64,000 nt of DNA, taken from contig CAVXRO010000006.1 in the NCBI GenBank assembly GCA_963764235.1, positions 729,960-793,959 of the forward strand, in the 5' to 3' direction. A model generated the notes under the pieces. That model saw only the letters and a list, made by a program, of their open reading frames with translations. It had not been told where the DNA came from and did no database searches. Of this stretch, positions 18,257 to 26,664 are shown piece after piece. The position numbers and the translations under genes are program-made. Every line of letters starts with the position of its first letter. The first letter of the stretch is position 1. Source of the stretch: DATFVA01 sp963764235. Lineage in GTDB: Bacteria > Bacteroidota > Ignavibacteria > Ignavibacteriales > Ignavibacteriaceae.

Positions 18257-19654
18257 ATGGCGGATGAAATAACCACACCTGAAAAAGAAGAAGAAACTGT
18301 ACTCAAACAAACCGTTAAAGAGATAACCCAGCCGTTCAAAGACCTGGTTCGTGCTTCAAGATTATTGTGGGGTGTAAACGTATCCTATTTTCTGGAAGGA
18401 TTAGTCTACTTTGGAATGCTGGGTCTGCTTGCAATTTATTTTAACACATACGCAGGTCTAAACGATATCCAGGCTGACCAGATGGTTGGTATTCTGACCG
18501 CCGGTATAACGTTAAGCATGCTTTTCCTGGGTGCAACAGTTGATATCATTGGTGTAAGAAAATCATTTCTTATCTCACTGAGTCTGATGCTCGTCGGCAG
18601 GCTGCTGATAACAATCAGTCCCGATATTTTTTCCTCCACGGGGATGTGGTCCGGCGTTCACGGCATGGCGATGTTTGGAATACTCTGGATAGTTTTAGGA
18701 TATGGAATTTATCAACCTGCTGCATATGCTGCAATAAAAAGATTCACCACGAAAAAGAATGCCGCAATGGGTTATGCAATGCTTTATGCGCTTATGAACT
18801 TGGGCGGATTTATGCCGGGACTTATTTCCCCGCCCGTTAGGAAAGCCTTTGGAATTACCGGAGTTTTCTGGGTTTATGACGGACTGACACTTGCCGGTAT
18901 AATTGTGGTAGCAATCGTTCTTTCCAAAAAAACCATACAACGTGCAACCGAGCAGTTATCAGATGAACAGAAACAGGAAGTTGCCGAAGAAGCTGAGAAA
19001 TCTTTTAAAGAAAAATTGAAATATTATATAAAAAATTTCCCCTTGAAGGATCTCCGGTTCATGTATTTTATTTTTATTCTGATTCCGGTTCAAACGCTTT
19101 TTGCACATAACTGGTTAACACTGCCCCAGTACACCAGCCGTGCCTTTACCGGATTTGTGCAGGATAATTTCGAGTTTTTCGTAAATTTTAATCCGATCCT
19201 TATCTTTATACTTACTCCTATGATTGCTGCCCTTACCGCCAAAAAAGATGCATATAAGATGACTATTCTAGGAACCCTGGTTATGGCCTCGCCTACATTT
19301 ATCCTTGTCCTTGGACCTAATATCATTACCCTTTTTGCTTTCATAATTATAATGACGATCGGTGAGGCAATGTGGCAGCCGCGTTTTCTGCAGTGGGTAG
19401 CTGAAATCGCTCCTAAAGGAATGACGGGTATTTATATGGGTATAGGACAATTTCCATGGTTCCTTACAAAGGTGATTACAGCCATGTACGCGGGCTGGTT
19501 CCTGATGAAATACTGTCCTGAAGGAGTACCGCCGTCTCAGATGAATACCGAGACAATGTGGTTTATATACGGACTGATTGCAATGGTAAGTCCTCTGGGT
19601 TTATGGCTCGCTAAAAAATGGATGATAAAAGGATTTAAGACAAAAGCAGAATAG
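18257..19654 (+). CDS. MFS transporter
   Basis: 465 aa with a hydrophilic, acidic N-terminal tail (residues 1-35) and about twelve hydrophobic segments. There is a cytoplasmic loop rich in E and K around residues 225-255 that separates the two six-helix bundles. The loop 2-3 region VDIIGVRKSFLISLSLMLVG matches the MFS signature position. The overall look (YFLEGLVYFGMLGLLAIYFN) recalls proton-coupled oligopeptide-type carriers, but the POT signatures are not clear enough to assign peptide transport. It sits just upstream of enolase, 71 bases apart, with no visible terminator between. Confidence 0.82.
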   Translation: MADEITTPEKEEETVLKQTVKEITQPFKDLVRASRLLWGVNVSYFLEGLVYFGMLGLLAIYFNTYAGLNDIQADQMVGILTAGITLSMLFLGATVDIIGVRKSFLISLSLMLVGRLLITISPDIFSSTGMWSGVHGMAMFGILWIVLGYGIYQPAAYAAIKRFTTKKNAAMGYAMLYALMNLGGFMPGLISPPVRKAFGITGVFWVYDGLTLAGIIVVAIVLSKKTIQRATEQLSDEQKQEVAEEAEKSFKEKLKYYIKNFPLKDLRFMYFIFILIPVQTLFAHNWLTLPQYTSRAFTGFVQDNFEFFVNFNPILIFILTPMIAALTAKKDAYKMTILGTLVMASPTFILVLGPNIITLFAFIIIMTIGEAMWQPRFLQWVAEIAPKGMTGIYMGIGQFPWFLTKVITAMYAGWFLMKYCPEGVPPSQMNTETMWFIYGLIAMVSPLGLWLAKKWMIKGFKTKAE

Positions 19655-19725
19655 GTTTATTTTAACTAATTTTGTATGGTAACTTTATTCATATATGACA
19701 GATAATTGAAAAATCAGGAGAAAAA

Positions 19726-21021
19726 ATGACAACTATCATAGATATTCTGGGAAGAGAAATACTGGATTCGAGAGGCAACCCTACTGTTGAAGTTGAAGTA
19801 CAGCTGGAATCAGGAATAATAGGAAGAGCGGCCGTTCCCAGCGGAGCTTCCACCGGTGAACATGAAGCTGTAGAATTAAGAGACGGTGATAAATCACGTT
19901 ACAACGGAAAAGGTGTTCTTAAGGCAGTAGAGAACGTAAATGAAAGAATTGCTGATGAACTGATAGATTTTGATGCTGCCGACCAGGCTGAAATAGATAA
20001 TATGTTAATTACGCTTGATGGAACTGAAAATAAATCATCATTAGGCGCCAACGCCATACTTGGAGTTTCACTTGCCTGCGCAAAAGCAGTTGCCGAAACA
20101 CTTGGACTTCCGTTATACAGGTACATTGGCGGTACGAATGCCCGTACTCTGCCGGTCCCTATGATGAATATATTAAACGGAGGTAAACACGCTGATAATA
20201 ATGTTGACTTCCAGGAGTTTATGATAATGCCTTTCGGAGCCGCGAGCTTTTCGGAAGCATTAAGGATGGGAGCAGAAACATTTCACTCATTAAAATCTGT
20301 TCTAGCCAAAAAGGGTTACAACACTGCCGTAGGCGACGAAGGCGGATTCGCCCCCAACCTTAAATCAAATGAGGAGGCTATAGAAGTAATCCTTGAAGCG
20401 ATCGAGAAAGCTGGTTATAAAGGAGGAACCGACATAGGAATTGCTCTCGATCCTGCCGCAAGCGAATTTTTCCTTAAAGAGAAGAATGTATATCATTTAT
20501 TTAAGTCAGCTCCCGATAAAGATATCCCAATAGAAAAGATGGTTGATTACTGGGCCGGCTGGGTCAAAAAATATCCCATTTTTTCCCTTGAAGATGGTTT
20601 GGCAGAAGACGACTGGGACGGGTGGCAGCTGCTGACCCAGACCCTGGGTAATAAGATACAGCTCGTTGGTGATGATATATTTGTAACAAATACTGAGCGC
20701 CTTGCTGAAGGAATTGAAAGAGGAGTTGCAAATTCTATTCTTATTAAGGTGAATCAGATAGGAACTCTCACCGAAACGCTGGATGCAATCGAAATGGCTA
20801 AGAAAGCAGGTTATACAAATGTTATAAGTCATCGTTCGGGCGAGACCGAAGATACAACTATTGCTGATATAGCTGTTGCGACTAATGCCGGCCAGATTAA
20901 AACCGGCTCACTCTCCAGAACTGACAGGATTGCCAAATATAATCAACTGTTACGGATAGAGCAGGAACTTGACACAGTAGCTTTGTTCCCGGGCTTATCT
21001 GCACTGAACTATACCGAATAA
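19726..21021 (+). CDS. eno: Enolase (phosphopyruvate hydratase)
   Basis: 431 aa, full length. It converts 2-phosphoglycerate to phosphoenolpyruvate in glycolysis and gluconeogenesis. Seen: the N-terminal motif ILDSRGNPTVEVEV, the SGASTGEHEAVELRDGD loop, NILNGGKHADNNVDFQEFMI, GDEGGFAPNL with the general-acid glutamate, metal ligands around SLEDGLAEDDWDGW and GDDIFVTN, the catalytic lysine in LIKVNQIGTLTET, and SHRSGETEDTTIADIAVATN, the enolase signature. GGAGAAAA precedes the ATG. Followed by glutamine synthetase after a hairpin. Confidence 0.98.
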   Translation: MTTIIDILGREILDSRGNPTVEVEVQLESGIIGRAAVPSGASTGEHEAVELRDGDKSRYNGKGVLKAVENVNERIADELIDFDAADQAEIDNMLITLDGTENKSSLGANAILGVSLACAKAVAETLGLPLYRYIGGTNARTLPVPMMNILNGGKHADNNVDFQEFMIMPFGAASFSEALRMGAETFHSLKSVLAKKGYNTAVGDEGGFAPNLKSNEEAIEVILEAIEKAGYKGGTDIGIALDPAASEFFLKEKNVYHLFKSAPDKDIPIEKMVDYWAGWVKKYPIFSLEDGLAEDDWDGWQLLTQTLGNKIQLVGDDIFVTNTERLAEGIERGVANSILIKVNQIGTLTETLDAIEMAKKAGYTNVISHRSGETEDTTIADIAVATNAGQIKTGSLSRTDRIAKYNQLLRIEQELDTVALFPGLSALNYTE

Positions 21022-21033
21022 TTTTTTCACTCA

Positions 21034-21054
21034 GAGCCGGGAAGTACCCGGCTC
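21034..21054 (+). terminator. Hairpin between eno and glnA
   Basis: GAGCCGGG (21034-21041) pairs perfectly with CCCGGCTC (21047-21054) around a 5-base loop. It follows the enolase stop by 12 bases, but the downstream sequence is CCTAATTTT rather than a clean T-run, so termination may be partial. The glnA start is 21 bases further on. Confidence 0.5.
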
Positions 21055-21075
21055 CCTAATTTTACCGGGGAGAAT

Positions 21076-22458
21076 ATGCCTGTAAATGATCTTCAAAAAT
21101 GTAAAACTCTCATAAAACAAAATAAAATCGAAGTAATTGACCTGAAAGCAATAGACCTTACGGGGCGTCTGCACCATATATCGCTTCCAGTTTGTGATAA
21201 TATTCTTGATAAAATGATTAATGAAGGAGTTGGATTTGACGGTTCGAGTTACGGATTCAAAAAAGTTGAAAACAGTGATATGGTCCTAATTCCCGACCTT
21301 AAAACTGCTGTTATCGACCCTTTTCGTGAGGCACCGACCTTAAGTTTTTATGCACACATTGCACTAACAGATGAGGAAAGGACTCCCTTTAATCAGGACG
21401 GCAGATATTTGGCAAAACAGATAAAGGGTCTTCTTAAAAAGACTACCGGAGCTGATTCATCCTGGTGGAGTACTGAATTTGAATTCTACATTTTCTCTAA
21501 TGTAGAATATGATACGAGAACATCCTCGTCATATTATAAAGTAGAGCATGCAGAAGAGTTCTATAAAAAAGCTTATCACGCAGCAAATCCTTTTGATGAA
21601 TATGATGACTTTCGTGATGAGGCAAGCAAGCTGCTTCAGAAATTTGGAATAAATGTTAAGTATCATCATCATGAGGTTGGTGAAAGAGGACAGCAGGAGA
21701 TAGAAACTTATTTTTCAAATCTCCTTTCAACCGCAGATAATATTATTACTGCTAAATACATCCTCTTTAACTTTGCACGCCGTAAAAATCTTTTTATCAC
21801 CTTTATGCCCAAGCCAATGTATCACCAGGCAGGCAATGGAATGCATTTGCACTTTTATTTGACAAAAAACGGGAAAAATGCATTTTATAAAAAAGGTGAA
21901 TACGGGAATATGAACGAGCTGGGGAGATTCTTCATAGGAGGTATGCTTAAGCATGGACCCGCACTATCTGCGTTTACAAATCCAAGTACAAATTCATACA
22001 AAAGACTGGTGCCGGGATTTGAAGCTCCGGTTGCTTTAATGTACGGACAGGGAAACCGTGCGTCTGCCATTAGGATCCCCAAATATGTTTCTAATCCTGA
22101 GGAAACGCGTTTTGAGTATCGTCCGCCTGATGCTACAGCCAATCCTTATCTTTGCCTGATAGCTATGATGCTTGCCGGTATAGATGGTGTGGTGAATAAG
22201 ATTGACCCGGTAAAGGAAGGCTTTGGTCCATATGATAAAAATTTCCTCGAAGATCCTGAAAGTTCGAAGTTCCAGTTTCTTCCAAGGAACCTTGCTGAAG
22301 CCCTGGACGCTTTAGCTGCCGATAACGATTTCCTCCGCCGGGGAGGAATCTTCACTGACGAACTTCTTGAGCAATGGACAAGAATAAAGCTGGAAGAAAT
22401 TCATTCAATAGGTACAATGCCTCATCCCTTCGAATACAAAATGTACTTTAATTTGTGA
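21076..22458 (+). CDS. glnA: Type I glutamine synthetase
   Basis: 460 aa. It makes glutamine from glutamate, ammonia and ATP. Motifs: the beta-grasp N-domain with GVGFDGSSYGF; STEFEFYIF (first metal-binding Glu); HHEVGERGQQEIE (metal Glu pair); GNGMHLHFYL (metal His); NPSTNSYKRLVPGFEAPV (ATP/Glu loop); RFEYRPPDATANPYL (substrate Arg). The region where adenylylated enzymes carry the NLYDLPPEE-type tyrosine loop reads PESSKFQFLPRNL instead. Control by adenylylation is therefore unlikely and feedback control of the GSI-alpha kind is more probable. No regulator gene is adjacent. Confidence 0.95.
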   Translation: MPVNDLQKCKTLIKQNKIEVIDLKAIDLTGRLHHISLPVCDNILDKMINEGVGFDGSSYGFKKVENSDMVLIPDLKTAVIDPFREAPTLSFYAHIALTDEERTPFNQDGRYLAKQIKGLLKKTTGADSSWWSTEFEFYIFSNVEYDTRTSSSYYKVEHAEEFYKKAYHAANPFDEYDDFRDEASKLLQKFGINVKYHHHEVGERGQQEIETYFSNLLSTADNIITAKYILFNFARRKNLFITFMPKPMYHQAGNGMHLHFYLTKNGKNAFYKKGEYGNMNELGRFFIGGMLKHGPALSAFTNPSTNSYKRLVPGFEAPVALMYGQGNRASAIRIPKYVSNPEETRFEYRPPDATANPYLCLIAMMLAGIDGVVNKIDPVKEGFGPYDKNFLEDPESSKFQFLPRNLAEALDALAADNDFLRRGGIFTDELLEQWTRIKLEEIHSIGTMPHPFEYKMYFNL

Positions 22459-22739
22459 GTAGAGCTATAACTGTACGTAATTAAATAGATTATAAGAATT
22501 TAACACATAAATAATTGATATAAAGAAACAAATAGGCAACAAATACTTCAAGAAATACCTATTTGGGATTAGGAGGTTTTCCTGAACTCAACTTACCTTT
22601 TTTAGATTAACTGGCTTCCCTGTTACCTATTCCCTTTCTAATGCTGTTCAATTTTATTACAATTGTTTACAACCAATTCGGTAATACATATAAAATCCTA
22701 GGTGCATCATTGATTGTCACATTTGTAGAAATACTAATT

Positions 22740-23519
22740 TTATGCAAAGGATTTCCTTCTTATATAAATATCACCAAAGCTCGTAATTTTGAAATCATCA
22801 GAATTTATTATATCAATCATTTTTGTTGGATCAATCCATGAATTTAATTTAAAAATCATACTTTCACCCACCGAATAATTGCATTCTATATCACTATTTG
22901 TTTTTCTCATTTGTTCTATACAATCAATTGCTTTCTCAAATTGCTCAGGGACCGTGTATTCGAAAGAAATAAAATTTACTGGGTGTGAAAGTCCCTTTAA
23001 TACTTCCAATTCATAACCTTCTACATCAATTTTAATAAATATTGGTAATCCAAATTCTTTTATAATCTCATCTAATGTGGTTAAACTAACGTTTATTTTA
23101 TTCTCCCAATTATTAGATTTAAATCTACCACTTTTAACTGTGGCCTCCATCCAGTTTGTAGAAAACGTAGAAACGGAATGCAAATCTGAAATAAAAAAAT
23201 CCTTAAACTCTTTTTTTTCACCTAAACCTTTTTTTACTATTCTGATTTTCTTTCCATATTTCAACTCCAAAAACTTATAGCAATCTTCTTGTGGTTCAAT
23301 GGCAATCACCTTTGCACCTATATCTAACAAAGGATCAATTCTATTACCGATATTAGCCCCAACATCGAAACATAAATCTCCCTTTTTAATAAATGATGAA
23401 TAAAAAATCCTCCTCTTTTTTCTCATTATTTTTTTTGAGGAATTGGGGAAAAAACTTTTAAGGTAGAAAATATTAGATCGACCTACCATATTTTTTATTG
23501 TTTTTTGAATCATATTCAT
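22740..23519 (-). CDS. FkbM-family methyltransferase
   Basis: 259 aa. The Rossmann SAM-binding motif is GDLCFDVGANIGNRIDPLL (about residues 48-66), followed by AKVIAIEPQEDCYKFLE and, later, TLDEIIKEFGLPIFIKIDVE with GYELEVLKGL, the classic FkbM block. These enzymes methylate hydroxyls on sugars or lipids, often in surface polysaccharide or natural product clusters. Here the gene stands alone at the edge of an AT-rich stretch with no glycosyltransferases nearby, so the acceptor is unknown. Codon use is AT-richer than in the flanking glnA gene, consistent with transfer. Confidence 0.82.
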   Translation of the reverse strand: MNMIQKTIKNMVGRSNIFYLKSFFPNSSKKIMRKKRRIFYSSFIKKGDLCFDVGANIGNRIDPLLDIGAKVIAIEPQEDCYKFLELKYGKKIRIVKKGLGEKKEFKDFFISDLHSVSTFSTNWMEATVKSGRFKSNNWENKINVSLTTLDEIIKEFGLPIFIKIDVEGYELEVLKGLSHPVNFISFEYTVPEQFEKAIDCIEQMRKTNSDIECNYSVGESMIFKLNSWIDPTKMIDIINSDDFKITSFGDIYIRRKSFA

Positions 23520-23775
23520 TTTCTTAAATGTATACTATCACCGAGAGTGGTAGCAAATATCATTACATTATAAACGGTTTGAGCAAGAGAAATCGAAGTG
23601 AGAAGAAGAAATATTAAAAACGGTAAAAAAATTGCTTCATAACTCCCCGATATATTTGATTACTCTAACTTAAATTAACTTTTTTCTGTGAAAATAGAAA
23701 TAATGATTTTATTTATTTTATAATGTCTGGAAAATCATATTTTTAAACTATTCTAAATTATTAGAGGGCAAAAAA

Positions 23776-24099
23776 ATGGGAAAGTTATTAAGAATTACTA
23801 ATCCTGATGGAAGTGTAATTTTTAAGGATAAGATAACAGGCGAAATAGTTAATCCAAAACAAAAAACCTCAAGTCTGTCAATGTGCTTATCTGCTTTGGG
23901 AATTATTTATTTCATTGCTTCAGTGATTATTTCATTCATTCTTTTTTTTAATAGTTCAGTTAAGGTTAATAGTATGTTTGGAGGGTCCAACCAAACTAAT
24001 CCCATAACAATCGCAATTAACGTCCTTTTCCAGGGATTAATTATAATGTTAATATGCATTGCATTATCAAAAATATTGGATTCAACAAAAACTGTTTAA
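23776..24099 (+). CDS. Small two-TM membrane protein of unknown function
   Basis: 107 aa. Residues 1-28 are hydrophilic (LRITNPDGSVIFKDKITGEI). Two membrane segments follow: about 33-57 (SMCLSALGIIYFIASVIISF) and about 77-98 (ITIAINVLFQGLIIMLICIA), separated by a short loop. The AGAGGGC just before the ATG is a plausible ribosome site. No family is recognised. It lies in an AT-rich region between an FkbM gene and a repressor/protease pair. Confidence 0.6.
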   Translation: MGKLLRITNPDGSVIFKDKITGEIVNPKQKTSSLSMCLSALGIIYFIASVIISFILFFNSSVKVNSMFGGSNQTNPITIAINVLFQGLIIMLICIALSKILDSTKTV

Positions 24100-24598
24100 G
24101 AATATTCACTCTGTAAGAAACTCAAGAATAAATATACTCGTCTTTATTATAGTGGCCGAAAATTCAGGTTCTTTATTCCCTCTAAGTTGTACCAAAATAA
24201 TTATTACAGTCCAAAAAAGAACTTTGTAACATCAAAACTTTTTAATAAATGTTGCAATATTAATCCCTATTGATTGCTAATAGATTGATTATCAGCTATT
24301 AATTACCTGTGTATAATATTATTTTTAATACATTCCAAACAGGTTCTATTTTGCTGGAAGATATAGGAAAAATTGATACTATCAAATCTTATGAATAATG
24401 TAAAATTTGGAAGATTATTTTAACAGGTATGTAAAAATAAGTCTAAAGCCAAACTCCTGAAAAGAACCTACCCCCGTCTTGACACCCCCACAACAAATTT
24501 AAAGGTATAAAAACCCCCTACAGAACAAGCTTTTTTATATATGCGCCAGCTTTAGGGATAACTCATTATAAATCAATAAGTTAACTTGTGTTAAATTT
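24100..24598. other. AT-rich intergenic stretch without recognised genes
   Basis: About 500 bases with frequent stops in all frames and no RNA gene that I recognise. A TTGACA at 24479 has a TATAAA 21 bases away, too far apart for a normal promoter. The control region for the XRE gene starts at the right end of this stretch. Confidence 0.5.
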
Positions 24599-24617
24599 TT
24601 GGTGATGTGATTACCAA
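24599..24617. promoter_or_regulatory. Second, weaker operator candidate upstream of the XRE gene
   Basis: TTGGT (24599-24603), nine bases, ACCAA (24613-24617). The GGT-N9-ACC geometry is the same as in the stronger palindrome at 24644-24666, whose centre lies 47 bases downstream. It sits just before the -35 box, so repressor bound here could act cooperatively. This is inferred from symmetry and spacing only. Confidence 0.4.
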
Positions 24618-24629
24618 TTAATTATTTAG

Positions 24630-24658
24630 TTGACAATCTACAGCTGTGGTATTATATT
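24630..24658 (+). promoter_or_regulatory. Consensus sigma-70 promoter of the XRE-ImmA operon
   Basis: TTGACA (24630-24635), exactly 17 bases, then TATATT (24653-24658). This is a near-perfect housekeeping promoter 50 bases before the start codon. A perfect palindrome covers the -10. Confidence 0.75.
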
Positions 24659-24666
24659 TACCACAG
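24644..24666. promoter_or_regulatory. Operator palindrome overlapping the -10
   Basis: CTGTGGTA (24644-24651), seven bases, TACCACAG (24659-24666): a perfect 8-7-8 inverted repeat centred on the -10 hexamer. Binding here would block RNA polymerase. The natural candidate is the XRE-type protein encoded 41 bases downstream. Confidence 0.7.
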
Positions 24667-24707
24667 TAACATTCACCAATTTATTTTTTATTAAGGAGGT
24701 CATAACT

Positions 24708-25088
24708 ATGAAAGAAGTTAATGGCACTTTTGGTGGATTTGTCAAAGAACTAAGGCTCAATAAAAAGAAAATGGGTTTGCGAGAATTCTGTTTAGAAAAT
24801 GGACATGACCCTTCTAACTGGAGCAAATTGGAAAGAGGAAAACTTCCGCCACCCAATGATACTGAGATATTAGAGAAATGGGCGAATCAACTTGACCTTA
24901 AGAAAGGCGATTCTGAGTGGTTTGAGTTTTTTGATTTAGCAGCGTTGGAACACGGTAAAATTCCACAGGATATTATGTCTGATGCAGAATTAGTAGATGC
25001 TCTTCCAATTTTTTTTAGAACTGTACGAGGTCAGAAACCGAGTAAAGAGGATTTAAAAAAATTAGCGGAACTATTAAGAAGGGCTTAA
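24708..25088 (+). CDS. XRE-family (Cro/CI-type) transcriptional repressor
   Basis: 126 aa. The helix-turn-helix runs from about residue 8 to 65 (FGGFVKELRLNKKKMGLREF, then NWSKLERGKLPPPND), followed by a helical tail ending LKKLAELLRRA. The start is fixed by a strong AAGGAGGT at 24693-24700, eight bases upstream; an open frame extends further 5' but would run through the promoter. The stop is three bases before the start of the ImmA-type protease, so the two are co-translated. Pairs of this kind (ImmR-ImmA, DdrO-IrrE) work as a repressor and the protease that inactivates it on a signal. Autoregulation is supported by the palindrome on its promoter. Confidence 0.85.
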   Translation: MKEVNGTFGGFVKELRLNKKKMGLREFCLENGHDPSNWSKLERGKLPPPNDTEILEKWANQLDLKKGDSEWFEFFDLAALEHGKIPQDIMSDAELVDALPIFFRTVRGQKPSKEDLKKLAELLRRA

Positions 25089-25091
25089 CTA

Positions 25092-25730
25092 TTGTCGGAA
25101 GTTGAACCTAATGAAATAAAATCGCCTCGAATAAAATTTGATGAAATCCGAAATCAAGCCGATAGCTTTAGAATAAAATACTCGAATCAAGGGGTATTGC
25201 CAGTAGATATTCTAAAGATTGCAGAATTTAATCTTGATTTAGAATTTATCCCCGTTGATAAATTGAAAAGTAATTTTGATATAGATGCTTTATTATTCAA
25301 CGGGCTAAAATCAATCGCTGTGGATAAAAATGAATTTTTAAATGATATATTTGAAAATCGATTAAGATTTTCAGTAGCGCATGAAATTGGACATATTGTC
25401 CTCCATAGTTCTATTTATGAAAAATTGTCGTTTAATAGTTTAGATGAGAAAATAGAATTTATTTCCCAAATTGATGAAGAAGAATACAATTGGATTGAAC
25501 AACAGGCTTATGAATTTGCCGGTAGACTTTTAGTTCCTCCTGACGAATTAGAATTAAGCTTAAAAGATAAAATTGATGGAATTAATAAGTTTAAAGAAAA
25601 ATTTGGAAATGATAATATTGAGATGGTCAGTTCTTCCGTCTCCTCTTTTATATGTAAAAAGTTTGGTGTATCTGAATTTGTCATTCAAAAAAGAATCAAA
25701 GTGGAGAAATTTGAGCATTACCTATTTTGA
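25092..25730 (+). CDS. ImmA/IrrE-family metallo-endopeptidase
   Basis: 212 aa. The zinc motif is SVAHEIGHIVLH (His97, Glu98, His101), with a downstream acidic ligand candidate in WIEQQAYEFAGRLLVP, the standard order in this family. The start is a TTG at 25092, three bases after the repressor stop; no ATG is available in that area, so translational coupling to the repressor probably drives expression. The family cleaves a partner XRE repressor, as ImmA does to ImmR in ICEBs1 and IrrE to DdrO in Deinococcus. The natural substrate here is the upstream XRE protein. No target genes beyond the operon are apparent. Confidence 0.87.
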   Translation: MSEVEPNEIKSPRIKFDEIRNQADSFRIKYSNQGVLPVDILKIAEFNLDLEFIPVDKLKSNFDIDALLFNGLKSIAVDKNEFLNDIFENRLRFSVAHEIGHIVLHSSIYEKLSFNSLDEKIEFISQIDEEEYNWIEQQAYEFAGRLLVPPDELELSLKDKIDGINKFKEKFGNDNIEMVSSSVSSFICKKFGVSEFVIQKRIKVEKFEHYLF

Positions 25731-25779
25731 GGTCTCCTTCGATTGAAAATTTTAGCTAAGTTTTCAGTTGTTCACACAT

Positions 25780-26145
25780 TTAGTTAGATTTACTTTGTTT
25801 TCTATACCAATTCATCCAATCCCCTGTAAACTTTTTTATACTATCACTTTTAATATTAATCATCTCTGGAATTTCAAACATTCTTAAAAACATATCGAAA
25901 GCATCTTTATCATTCTCATAAAAACTTAGGACAGCTGATTTTGTAATATTTATTGCTTCATACTCTTTAGAATTTTGATTATATCGTTGTAATATTATAT
26001 CCAGAGCTTCGTTTAATATATCCTTTGGATAAGGCAAAAAAGATTCTGGAATATTACTTTGAAAAAGTGAAAATAATAAAGAATGAAATGGCCAGAACCA
26101 TTGTTGCCACACTTTAAATATATTGTCAGCTTCTTTAGTCGTCAT
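25780..26145 (-). CDS. Hypothetical protein (orphan, helical)
   Basis: 121 aa, mostly alpha-helical by composition, with aromatic-rich segments (VWQQWFWPFHSLLFSLF; TGDWMNWYRKQ). The N-terminal part resembles the amphipathic helices of phasin-like or small coat proteins, but no family can be assigned. No signal peptide. It converges on the ImmA gene with a 49-base gap and shares the low GC of this stretch. Confidence 0.5.
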   Translation of the reverse strand: MTTKEADNIFKVWQQWFWPFHSLLFSLFQSNIPESFLPYPKDILNEALDIILQRYNQNSKEYEAINITKSAVLSFYENDKDAFDMFLRMFEIPEMINIKSDSIKKFTGDWMNWYRKQSKSN

Positions 26146-26462
26146 AATGGCCTTCCCAAACTTAGGTTTTAAGAGTCAGTCTCTTTTGTTATAAAGAAAA
26201 ATGATTGTTTTTACAATCAGTTTCCTAATTTTCTTTTTAACATCTCTTAATATACACTTCATCGATTTTTTATTCTACAATTTAAGCTAATTATCCACTT
26301 CAACCCCACACCTATCTTACTAAGGGTGTATGGGGTGTCTTTCTGTTGAAAAATCTCATCAATTTTTATAGTATGCGACTTGTAGACCTTAATTAAGACT
26401 CAACACTCCACAGAACTATACAACATAGCGTATGTTTTAAGCTATTTCCTTACGTTTAGGCA

Positions 26463-26661
26463 TCACTTTTTTCGGGACTCGATAAATTTACCCTCAGAAT
26501 AGAAAATCTCTTCCTTAGAATCGAAATTTGCCTTTTTACCAATAAGGGTTTCAAATACCTTTTTTGCAATATCAGATCTGCTGAACTTTGCCTGGTAAAT
26601 CCATAAGTTACAATTCACACCCCATTTTAACTTTTGAGACAGCCTCTTGATTAATTTGACA
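26463..26661 (-). pseudogene. Gene remnant of unknown origin
   Basis: On the minus strand an open stretch of about 66 codons reads NLWIYQAKFSRSDIAKKVFE, then TLIGKKANFDSKEEIFYSEG and KFIESRKK before TGA. The composition looks protein-like, but there is no ATG, GTG or TTG start in frame and it begins immediately after the stop of the glycosidase gene. It is best read as the tail of a lost gene. The neighbouring 26146-26462 holds nothing recognisable. Confidence 0.25.
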
Positions 26662-26664
26662 TTA

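Noticed and set aside
22641..22841. Small plus-strand open frame (66 codons) downstream of glnA
   Set aside because: Overlaps the 3' end of the FkbM gene on the other strand; no ribosome site and no protein features.
24479..24511. TTGACA followed by TATAAA as a promoter
   Set aside because: The spacing is 21 bases, too long for a sigma-70 promoter; the far better promoter lies at 24630-24658.
24708..25730. Toxin-antitoxin (HigBA-like) reading of the XRE pair
   Set aside because: The second protein has a clear HEXXH ImmA/IrrE protease motif, not an RNase or Fic toxin, so a repressor/protease switch explains it better.
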